Assembly (NCBI GenBank): GCA_030844895.1
Contig: CM061224.1
Location: forward strand, 72,796,567-72,860,566
DNA length: 64,000 bases
From: Ambrosia x helenae
Lineage: Eukaryota; Streptophyta; Magnoliopsida; Asterales; Asteraceae
Reading direction: 5' to 3'
The number at the start of each line of letters is the position of its first letter. Positions within the stretch are counted from its first letter, which is position 1. Below the pieces are notes generated by a model. That model was given only the letters and a program-made list of their open reading frames with translations, made no database searches and was not told the origin of the DNA. Below, piece by piece: positions 55,957 through 64,000 of this stretch. The translations under genes and the position numbers were made by a program.

Positions 55957-56364
55957 TTAACCAAAATGGCCATGGTTATGATTGCTTAACTCCTGCATGA
56001 ACCCATCAAGATCACTAAATCCACCCAAGAACCCACCACTCGAATTCGCTATATCCCATATCTCCTCTTCCCCTTTAATCGTCTCCCTTGCCTTTGATCC
56101 CGCCTGCGAAAATCTTGATTTTTTGTGGGATTCTCTTTGTGCTTTTTGCTTCCTCTTTTCAGTTGGTTTTCCTGTGAGCCTTTGAACCAATTCCCTGAAA
56201 TTTGCAACGTCAGTTTTGATGATTTCGGGTGCAAATATGTGAATTATGCGGATCTTGGGCTTGGTTTTAGAGATTATCCGAGAGTCTTGGTGCATAGTGA
56301 GTGGTCTCGGGGTAGAAGAACATTTGTGTTTCTTGATGATCATTGTGTGTTCCATGCTGCACAT
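55957..56364 (-). CDS. VQ motif-containing protein
   Basis: Intact intronless frame of up to 135 residues, the only convincing host gene here. The core KIRIIHIFAPEIIKTDVANF leads into the VQ motif FRELVQRLTG (residues 56-65, pattern FxxxVQxxTG) followed by GKP. VQ proteins are small plant nuclear cofactors that bind WRKY transcription factors (some act in plastids), often in defence and stress responses. A Lys/Arg-rich stretch follows, and the C-terminus has GGFLGGFSDLDGFMQEL, like the F-D-rich ends of the VQ17/VQ25-type group. Two start codons are possible: residue 1, or Met4 (56353-56355), which has the better context (AGCATGG). A TATA-like box lies about 100 bases upstream. Length and single-exon structure fit the family. 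Confidence 0.9.
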   Translation of the reverse strand: MCSMEHTMIIKKHKCSSTPRPLTMHQDSRIISKTKPKIRIIHIFAPEIIKTDVANFRELVQRLTGKPTEKRKQKAQRESHKKSRFSQAGSKARETIKGEEEIWDIANSSGGFLGGFSDLDGFMQELSNHNHGHFG

Positions 56365-56461
56365 TATATGTGTGTATGTTTGTGAGTGTTTAGAAAGTGG
56401 TGAGAAGGTGGGGATGGTGTAAGTTGTTGAGAAGAAGGAAAATGGAAGAATGTAAGTTAGT

Positions 56462-56470
56462 CTTATAAGG
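56462..56470 (-). promoter_or_regulatory. TATA-like box of the VQ gene
   Basis: Minus strand CTTATAAGA about 100 bases before the first ATG, followed by a CT/AC-rich leader typical of plant 5' UTRs. Confidence 0.45.
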
Positions 56471-56760
56471 TGTTCACGTTTATTATTTAAAGATGTGAGG
56501 GCCGGGATTTGTTTAATGTAACTGAAAGATGATTGAAAAGATCTAATAGCACATCAAACTTTAAAGAAAGTGACTGGCAAACAACATTCACAACGACATG
56601 AAACTATGTTAAAACTTTGTCTTGATTCATAAATTTATAATACATACACGTTTTTGTTTTCAGATCACAATTTGTAGAGGTATCGCTAGGTTGGCTAGGT
56701 TTCTATATTAATCATAATAATATTATCAATAAAAAAATTTATGACCTGTTTTATTAAAGA
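56471..56760. other. Upstream region of the VQ gene
   Basis: AT-rich, no ORF or element terminus seen, ending at the LINE target duplication. It presumably holds the VQ promoter; the LINE insertion lies only about 400 bases from the VQ start codon. Confidence 0.5.
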
Positions 56761-56768
56761 GTTAGATT

Positions 56769-56771
<3 letters not shown>

Positions 56772-56811
<40 letters not shown>
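56772..56811 (-). repeat. Poly(A) tail of the LINE
   Basis: An uninterrupted run of about 40 T on the plus strand marks the 3' end of the minus-strand element. Its length suggests a fairly recent insertion. Confidence 0.92.
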
Positions 56812-56814
<3 letters not shown>

Positions 56815-56868
56815 GTGAACTTCATTAGAAACGACTAGTTCTCAAAACGAGGACCGCCAAACAAATAA

Positions 56869-58180
56869 TTACAACATGTACAAAGGGAACTTCGCCCAAT
56901 CCTTCCACGAAATGGTATTAAAACTAAACCTATGATTAAACCATAAAAACGATAAGGACTTTACCGAAATCACCACTTCGGCAACCCTAGGACTAGTATT
57001 GTCAAACACTTTTTTATTCCTAGCATTCCACATCGCCCAGCAAGTCGTCATAACTATCCCTCTAATGATCTTCTTAGCCCACTTCGGACCATTCACAAAC
57101 TTATGAATCTTGAATAAATCTTCCATGCTATTGAGGATAACATTGTGAATGTTGCACCAGTTTAGGATACTGGTCCAAACACCAAAAGCAAATCCACATT
57201 TAACAAACTTGTGCACACTGTCCTCACTGTCAACCTCACATAAAGGACACACGCTGGAGGTCACCAAACTCTGCCGTCTCTGGAGAGCAATACGAGTAGG
57301 GGGACGGTCCAATTCCAAGCGCCACATATGTATGTTAATCTTTATCAGAACCCAGGCTGCCCATTTGAATAAACAGTTTCTGCTGGACGATCTATCCTTC
57401 CTCATGAGGTCTTTGACATCAGCCACATTGAAATAATTGACACCTTCCACATCCCACAACCAAGAATCAACATTATCTGCAAAAGAAATTGTTGTAAGCA
57501 TGAAATTAAGATCCTGCAGCTCCCATATTTGCTCCACTGTACTCGGCCAGGCATTCCAATCGTTCCCAAGCGACAGAGCATCATTGATGGAGACAATACG
57601 ATCAGCAACCTTGCAGTTTTTATTCTTTTCTAGCTTATATAATCTCGGACATCGATCCATCAGAATAGTATCTCCAAGCCATCTATCTTTCCAAAAACGA
57701 ATAAGCTTTCCATCGCTGAGCTTGCCTTTAAAATACCATTGAGCCTTTCTACCATTTAACAAGAGATGGTCCACCGAGGAAACGAGAGACTTCCAACACC
57801 CCGTCAGACATCTAGAGACAGGAAGAAAACTCCACCGGTTCCTGCCCCATGTAAAGTTTCTACAACATTTCGCCAAAGACTACCATTTTGAGTTTTGAAG
57901 CGCCAAGCCCATTTCAATAGTAAAGCTTCATTAACATCACCAAGTTTTGAAATCCCCAAACCTCCTTCTTTTTTCGGTAAAGTAACCACCTCCCAACTAA
58001 CCCAATGGAGCTTTTTTGAGTCAGAAGTTCCAGCCCACAAAAAGTTTCGCATGAGCCTCTCTATCTTGTCCACTACCGTTTTTGGAGCCTTGTAAAGAGA
58101 CAAGTAGTAGATATGGAGGCTAGAGAGAACCGAATTCAACAAGGTCAAGCGACCACCTATAGAAAGGGTATTCGCTTTCC
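56869..58180 (-). pseudogene. LINE ORF2, C-terminal part with zinc-binding (zf-RVT) domain
   Basis: Two frames: 57804-58148 (YLSLYKAPKTVVDKIERLMR, FLWAG, GGLGISKLGDVNEALLLKW) and 56869-57876 (FWKDRWLG, LFKWAAWVLIKINIHMWRL, PPTRIALQRR). A zinc-ligand pattern CPLCEVDSEDSVHKFVKC is intact. This is the region that follows the reverse transcriptase in plant L1 ORF2 proteins. A frame change near 57840 separates the two; the larger block of 335 codons is open to its natural end (PLYML then stop). Confidence 0.88.
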
Positions 58181-58190
58181 AAGAAGAAAG

Positions 58191-59244
58191 TCAGCTTTGG
58201 ATGGTCTCTAGAACCGGGTTCCAATGAGCTACCCGATTCATATTCGCACTGACTTTGATGCCTAAATAATCAAAGGGGAAACTACCGATCTTGCATCCAA
58301 TCGTCTTGCCCAAATTATGTAGCTCTTCATCATGTAAGCCCAAACCGAATAAATGAGACTTGTGTATGTTTATCTTCAAACCGGAGCACATGTAGAAAAT
58401 TCTAAGCAAACGCGAAGTCGTCTTCAAATTAGCTTTGGACCATCTTCCATTATTAAGGCGTCATCCGCATAGAAGAGGTGAGAAAGTGTAGTGCCACCAT
58501 TAGGAAGGCGAATGCCTTCAAATTCTCCCAACTCGGTTGCCTTAGATAGAATAGAAGCCAATGCCTCCATCACAATTAAGAACAAATAAGGGGATAAAGG
58601 GTCGCCTTGTCGAACACCTTTCTCATATTGAAACTCAAAGGTAGGAGAGCCATTGACTAAAACTGATGATCTAGCCGAACCGAGAATACCTTTTATCCAA
58701 ATACACCATATTGGCAGAAAAAACCCATTTGACTCATAATAGAAAGTAAAAAACCCCAGTTAACATTGTCGAAAGCCTTTTAGAAATCAATCTTTAGAAT
58801 AAACGCTTGCTATCCCTTATTCTTAATCCAACCAATAACTTCGTTTATAATCAAAGGCCCATCTAGAATGAATCGATCCTTAAGAAAGGTCGATTGAGTT
58901 TGTGAGACCACCATCCCAATTACTTTGCTCATCTTTCCCGCAATAATTTTGGAGACGGTTTTACTTATAACCCCAACTAAGTTAATTGGTCTATAATCTT
59001 TCAATCCCATGGAAGTTTTGGACTTGGCGATGAGAGTAATGAAAGAGGTGCTACATTCTCTATTTATGACTGCCGTCTGATGAAATTCCTCCATAAGTTT
59101 AAAAAAGTCGTCTTCAAAATGTCCCCAAAAATGTTTAATGAATCGGAAGTTAAACCCACCTGGACCAGGCGCTCTGTCAGACCCACAAGCAAAAACCGCT
59201 TCTTTGATTTCTTCTTTGGAGAAAGGGGCGATTAAGCTTTCCAC
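58191..59244 (-). pseudogene. LINE ORF2 reverse transcriptase domain
   Basis: Block 58810-59244 has FSKEEIKEAVFACGSDRAPG, GFNFRFIKHFW, LKDYRPINLVGVISKTVSKI and VVSQTQSTFLKDRFI. The catalytic box FYADDA is readable at about 58457-58480. Block 58191-58427 has LRIFYMCSGLKINIHKSHLF and PFDYLGIKV, the motifs following YADD. Stops and frame shifts occur between blocks (near 58430, 58560-58810). The domain order is complete. Confidence 0.88.
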
Positions 59245-59296
59245 ACTGCTAGGTTGTAACTTTTGAATGTTACTACAAATTAAGGAGGGTCTATTT

Positions 59297-60520
59297 TTAT
59301 GTTGCTAAAAAATGACATCTGAAATGTTTTAGGACCTCCCTCTTCACCAAAGACGGTTTTGCAACCCAGTTTCCATCAATCAAAAGTTCTAGTATGGCAT
59401 TGGACGCCTTTCGACCGTTGATAAATCTATGAAAATAAGCAGAATTTTCGTCTCCTTTAGAGGCCCATCTAACCCATGATTTTTGAACCAAATCCTTATG
59501 CTTGAACCAGTTGATTTGGTCGAAACTTTTTTGCTCTCTTCCCAAACCCAAAGTTCCTCTTCTTCAAGGTCCTTGTCTTCCAAGATCTTTTCCAATCTTT
59601 CAATATCGTCCTTTAGGTTACCTGCAGCCTCTCCTTCTTTCTTTAAGATCTGTTTCCACCAATCTTTGAGCATAGATCTGATGAAGCTAAGTTTCCTGGT
59701 AATGACAACGTCTGCTGGACCCGCAAATGTGCAACTAGAAAAGGCATTTGTAACAACTTCAGCACATCCCTCTTTTCCAAGCCAGGAGTTAAACCATCTG
59801 AAAGGTTTTGCTCTGAAGTTGGAATCGACCAAACTTAACAACAAGGGGCAATGATCAGAGTAGCTTCTAGGTAAAGCCCTCAAGCAAGCCAACAGCCACC
59901 TACTGAAAAATTCTTGACACACCAAAACTCTGTCGATTTTGCTCATTTTGAAGTCTTTATCCTTCCCTGCAAGAAATGTAAACTTGTTCCCCCTCATATG
60001 ATATTCCTGCAAGTTAGCTTCATCTATGAAACAATTAAAATCAGCAGCCACAAGATTATTAAAATACGAATTCCTCCACTCTTCAGGAAATCTAACAGAA
60101 TTGAAATCCCCCAGAAGGATTCACATACCGGGTTTCCCACCGATAACCTCTCTCAAAAAGTCCCAAAGAACTCGTTTTTGGACTATTTTTTGAGGGGCAT
60201 AAATGTTGACCACATTTAACAAAGAACCATCTTCCAGTAATGAACCCAAAGTAACAAGAAAATTTCTTTCTTTTAAAACATCCGTTTTCCTAAACTTCTT
60301 CGGGTTCCATAAAAAATTTTTAAACCACCCGAGCGACCAGTAGACTCAACCATGTCATACTGAAAATCGGATCTACCCCAGACTTGAGAAAGATCAAAAG
60401 CCCCCTCTACAGACACAAGAGACTCTTGTATGGCCAGAAAATCAATCCCAAAATTATCAATCAACCCCTTAATCCACCCAGCCTTACCATCCACTCCAAG
60501 CCTTCAAATATTAGAAGAAA
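59297..60520 (-). pseudogene. LINE ORF2 AP-type endonuclease and linker
   Basis: The endonuclease nicks target DNA to prime reverse transcription. Block 60273-60494 has FGIDFLAIQESLVSVEG (the IQE motif), VWGRSDFQYDMVESTGRSGG and LKIFYG. Block 59389-60051 has GNKFTFLAG, KMSKIDRVLV, and the catalytic SDHCPLLLSL. The linker continues in 59297-59551 (WVRWASKGDENSAYFHRFIN). Frame changes lie between about 60051 and 60273 and near 59500. Confidence 0.87.
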
Positions 60521-60525
60521 AAAAT

Positions 60526-62300
60526 TCATTCAAAACCTAATTGTTGCCTATCAATATCCATAGCTTCTGAAACAAGGTGTTGAAATCCATCCAGCTTAGC
60601 GCCGAGAATAAACCCGAGACGGTTAGTTTCTTGAATTTCCTCGGCAACATTAAGAGGTTCGGTAGGAGTGGGAGGAGCCTCTTCATTAACTTGCTGCAAA
60701 GTCTCGACAGGGGAAAGAGGATGCTCCACTTGGGAGTCACTAGGGAGATCCTCAAAGTCAATTGGATTAATCGTGCCATGATTATTGTTAACTCCTGAGT
60801 CCAAAATCAAAGGAAGAAGCCTAAAAGGGTCATCTGGGTCCAGTCTAGTTTCCTTGTTGGGCCTTTCATTGCTACTCTTATAATCAGGGTCTTGGCCCAA
60901 TACCACCAAACCTTTGTTTTACTTTCTCTTGTTTTTGTTTAAAAAATTCGAACCTTGGTCAACCATAGCAGCCGCAGAAGCTTCTAAAAAGGTAACTTCA
61001 CAGACAGCATTAAATGAATTCGTTACCTCCAAATCAGGCAATTTGAATTCTTGATTTAAATCAATCCCAACATGATCGCTATCCTTTAACTCCTCATTAA
61101 AACTTTCCGAATTAGGCTCCGTCGGCACAGGCTCATTTTCGGGAACCTTTTCCGATTCAAACTCGGGTTCAAGTTGCATATCGACGTCCCTATTATCGTC
61201 ATCCGACTCCGAACTTGACATGTCAGAATCGTCAGACGAAGATGAGTGATTAGTTGATGTCTCAGCGTTACTTGAATGACTATTGTCCATAACAAAATCT
61301 GGAATCCACGTTCCTGAATCTTCATTAATCCAAACCACATACATCTGTTCATTCCACATAACCAACTCTTCACCTTGGATCATCTTGCCACTATTGACTA
61401 ACAATGCCATATAGTAGTTTGATAAATCCATGTCAGACTCGTGAGTAGGATTATGAATTAACTTGCCAAACATGTTTGCCACATTTTCTAAAGTAATGTC
61501 GGACCTCAAATGCATGGGAATGCCTTGGATTTTCACCCAAGCAATCCTTTCAAAAGTGATATCTTGACCAGACCATATGTCCACCAACGTGAAGTCTGCT
61601 TGTCTACCTCGGAACTCGTCTCTTGCCATGATGGCATGTTCATTGTTTTTACCTAAGCAATCCTTTCAAGAAGATGAAAACCTCCCACGTATTGAATCTT
61701 ACCACACCCTAACCCCATGTCCCCCAAGATCCTTCTAATGTTATGCAGTACCTCAAACAAACCCACTTTAACAACAACCGATCTACTGTAGAGGTCCTTT
61801 AGGTCAGGTTGTACATCATTCATAAACAAGGATTTTGCAGAGACCCCCTCCTGACTTCTCTTTCCGGTAAGGGCCTCCTGGAAAGTAAAAGTTACTTTGT
61901 TAACAAACCTAATGTTAGGATTTCCAGCCGTGGGTGGTACCGGCTTGGAAGGAACCTGCGTCCTATGAAACTTCTCCTGTTGGATTTCTCCATCTTCAAG
62001 TATAAAACGAGCCACGTTTACCACCAACTTAAAATCTCCCATCCTAATGTCGGACATGTTCTTCAGCATCTCCTTTATATCTTTGACATCCAAAAAAAGA
62101 TACAAGCCCGAATCTCCTACCTCCTTTGTCCCTTTTTTTGGCGATGTAAATATCGAAGATCACTCCATGTTCTCTCAGAACTCCGGCAATATCAGATCCA
62201 TTGCAACGACCTGGAAGATTGGTGATGAAAAGTTTGGTAATACGTCTTTGAATCTCTAACGGAATCGGTTTCCGATGAGCGCCGGCAGCGATCGCTAGAG
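60526..62300 (-). pseudogene. LINE ORF1 with RRM domain
   Basis: RNA-binding ORF1. At 62100-62270 an RRM is readable (TKLFITNLPGRCNGSDI as RNP2, RRFGLVSF as RNP1); a frame shift follows in an A run at about 62090-62098. Block 61653-62105 continues (MLKNMSDIRMGDFKLVVNVA). Block 60919-61629 has DITFERIAWVKIQGIPMHLR and SGTWIPDF, a signature I know from Asteraceae LINE ORF1 proteins, then a Ser/Asp/Glu-rich acidic tail and a basic end. Block 60526-60909 is the last part in another frame. Annotated genomes often call this a nucleotide-binding alpha-beta plait protein. Confidence 0.82.
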
Positions 62301-62392
62301 AGAGAGAATTATCCTTGAATTGGTTAGATTAGACATGAATGACATATTTAATAATAATGCTTATTTAAAATGAAATATGTTATTCCCATGGT

Positions 62393-62465
62393 CTGATAGT
62401 CAAGTGGTATGGCATCCCTCTTTGAAAATATGAGATTGTGTGTTTAAATCTTTGCAAGCGTAAGC
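62393..62465 (+). other. tRNA-like segment, decayed
   Basis: GTCTGATAGTCAAGTGGTATGG fits an A box (TAGTCAAGTGG); the expected B box reads GTGTTTAAATC, so it is degenerate. Possibly a SINE head. Confidence 0.35.
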
Positions 62466-62754
62466 TAAAGGTGAAATTAAAGGTGCTAGAAAAAGTTTGA
62501 AAAAAAAGAAATATGTGTATGTAAGACAATATTATACTTTTTTTCAGTTTAGGAAAACTAAAATAAGTTATTATGAAAAAAACAGCAATGTGTATTGGTC
62601 TTCATTCTGTCTAAAATGATTTGTATTGGAAAGTTTCTACATAAAATGTGGCTTATATGTAAAAATTGCATATAGCTATGTTTTCTCATCTTTCTCTCCC
62701 TGAAGATTAAACACGCTTGCGCTCTCTCTTATCTCCATAAAAGTGTATCTTTAT

Positions 62755-63000
62755 GCATAACAGATGCAGAATACATAGCTATAACTGCGATCAATAAGGA
62801 GCTAGAATGGGTGAAAGCTTTTCTAGAAGAGTTAAGAAAGAAGCAGACTAAGTACTTGTTATATTGTAATAATGAAAATATAGTGAAACTTGCTAAGAAT
62901 CCTTTGTATTACACGAAGGTGTAGCACATCGGGATAAGGTATCACTTCATGAGAGGATTGGGTACTGACGGCACAATCAATTTGAAAAAATATCTCAGGT
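62755..63000 (+). pseudogene. Decayed copia RNase H fragment
   Basis: One frame reads TDAEYIAITAINKELEWVKA, FLEELRKKQTKYLLYCNNEN then KNPLYYTKV, stop, HIGIRYHFMR. This follows the order of the C-terminal copia RNase H (TEAEYIA ... LYCDS ... KHIDIRYHFIR). Stops and the loss of the LYCD aspartate (now Asn) show it is dead. It is unlike the RNase H of element C, so it comes from a different copia family. Confidence 0.75.
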
Positions 63001-63103
63001 GCTAAGAATCCAATGTATATGTTCATCTAATGTGTAATGCTGGATAAGCTGAAGCTGTGTGGGGCTTTAGCCGGTCTCCAGGAATAATGTTGAGGAGACC
63101 GAG

Positions 63104-63645
63104 TGTAACGTCCCATTACTTTCTAGAATATTAAAACGTTATTAATAATAATAAAATATATTATTCGCATAACGATCTTAATCTATTAACAATAATATCT
63201 CGTTAACAAGAGATACGTTTTATTCATTAGTACATTAAACTATTTAATTACGTTATTAATGTTTCGAAAATAACAAGGGGTTGTGCTAGATGACTGACAT
63301 CTATCCTTATAAATTTAACCGCGATTATGAATATATATAACTAATATTTAGTCCAAACTATCATTTTAGCAAGATCTAAACGAATGTAATTAGTGAAATA
63401 ATCATCTAGTATTTAAACGAGTTTAATTTATAAACAAGACCCGAGTCAGTAGGGAGTTCGTATACGCGGTGTCCACCTAACAAACCCTACCTATTTAAAT
63501 CTTCTTCTTCTTCTTTCCTTCATCTCCTACCTATCTTCTTCCTTATCATAACCCTAGCCCCAAACCCTTATCCTCTCTACCTCTTCCACTTCAACTCTAA
63601 CATTCAAGTCCTCCATTCCCCACAACAAACTCACTGCCCTCCTCC
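63104..63645 (+). repeat. Possible LTR fragment
   Basis: Starts TGTAACGTCCCATTAC directly after a purine-rich GTTGAGGAGACCGAG, which looks like a polypurine tract and LTR start at the 3' end of the decayed copia. A TATTTAAA box near 63500 is followed by a CT-rich leader. The copy is interrupted at 63646. Only one end is visible, so this is tentative. Confidence 0.4.
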
Positions 63646-64000
63646 TGTAACACCCCAACCGATGGCGGAAACATCGGGGTGCCACGTATTTGATGATTGT
63701 TCAGTAGCTCATGGTGAACAATAAGTTTCATAAATGATTTAAATAACTTACATACAAATGTTCTAGAATTTGTACATCAAATTGAATAAAACTATACACA
63801 TATCTTCAAGCATCAATTCAAATCTTCAAGCAAATAGAACCTGAAACATGTTAAGTTGAAAATGTTTTGGGTCAACAAAAGTTGGTGAGAATTACATAGG
63901 TTTTTGATAATTGAGTAAGAATGATGTGCAATTCATGTGTCATGTCAATCTAGTCCATATGTGAGAACATACTAGAAATAAATCGAGTGCATAATCAACC
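63646..64000 (-). repeat. LTR of a second element A family member (cut by window end)
   Basis: TGTAACACCCCAACCGATGG and what follows match 6415-6780 and 11158-11520 with some substitutions and small indels (for example a missing TTCCAT near 63730). It carries the same terminal hairpin. It continues beyond the window, and its divergence from the two LTRs of element A marks it as a separate copy. Confidence 0.9.

Larger units (their letters stand above)
56772..62322 (-). mobile_element. Full-length L1-type LINE
   Basis: A minus-strand LINE bounded by the 11-bp duplication GTTAGATTAGA (56761-56771 and 62323-62333). The poly(A) tail appears as a run of about 40 T from 56772. It holds ORF1 with an RRM and ORF2 with APE endonuclease, reverse transcriptase and a zinc-binding end. 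Both ORFs are broken by frameshifts and stops, so the copy is inactive, but no large part is missing. It lies upstream of, and on the same strand as, the VQ gene. Confidence 0.93.

Noticed and set aside
59914..60219. Plus-strand frames of 95-138 codons across the LINE (for example 57149, 59483, 61809)
   Set aside because: Antisense shadows of LINE ORF1/ORF2, which show clear domains on the minus strand.

Overview
This is a stretch of plant nuclear DNA made almost entirely of nested mobile elements. The evidence is LTR elements primed by initiator tRNA-Met, CACTA elements, Helitrons, a plant L1-type LINE, a Cassandra TRIM carrying a 5S rRNA-like segment, and one VQ-motif plant gene. The style of the copia 3' ORFs and of the LINE ORF1 (RRM plus acidic tail) resembles what I know from Asteraceae genomes. 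The family assignment is an inference; no species can be named.

Layout. (1) 1-40363 is one nest. The host is a minus-strand Tekay-like Ty3/gypsy element 'G'. Its 3' LTR is cut at 3099 by a minus-strand Ty1/copia Sirevirus-like element 'S'. Its pol is cut by non-autonomous element 'A' (6415-13792, TSD TACTC) and by related non-autonomous element 'B' (13955-37388, plus strand). B's first LTR holds a Cassandra TRIM array (16515-18452). B's second LTR holds a nearly complete Sirevirus-like copia element 'C' (22888-35406, TSD GATGC) with gag, pol and about 3.9 kb of extra sense-strand ORFs. (2) 40364-42560 is tandem repeats (about 340 bp and 108 bp units). They are followed by a minus-strand exon cluster with a Dicer-like helicase fragment (42711-43249) and a foldback MITE. 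(3) 44023-53908 is a five-level nest: long-TIR element > foldback element > CACTA > Helitron > second CACTA. (4) 53909-55178 holds RPA1-like exons ending in a clear Helitron 3' terminus. (5) 55957-56364 (minus) is the one convincing host gene, a VQ-motif protein. (6) 56772-62322 is a full-length but decayed minus-strand L1 LINE with an 11-bp target-site duplication. (7) 62323-64000 holds a tRNA-like segment, a decayed copia RNase H, a possible LTR start, and the start of another copy of the element A LTR.

How the parts relate. A and B share LTR 3' ends, primer site, leader and internal segments but lack pol, so they would depend on an autonomous gypsy relative. C keeps all enzymatic motifs but is broken by a frameshift and stop codons. 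The nesting gives a relative order: G is older than A and B, B is older than C and the Cassandra array, and A looks recent because its two LTRs are nearly identical.
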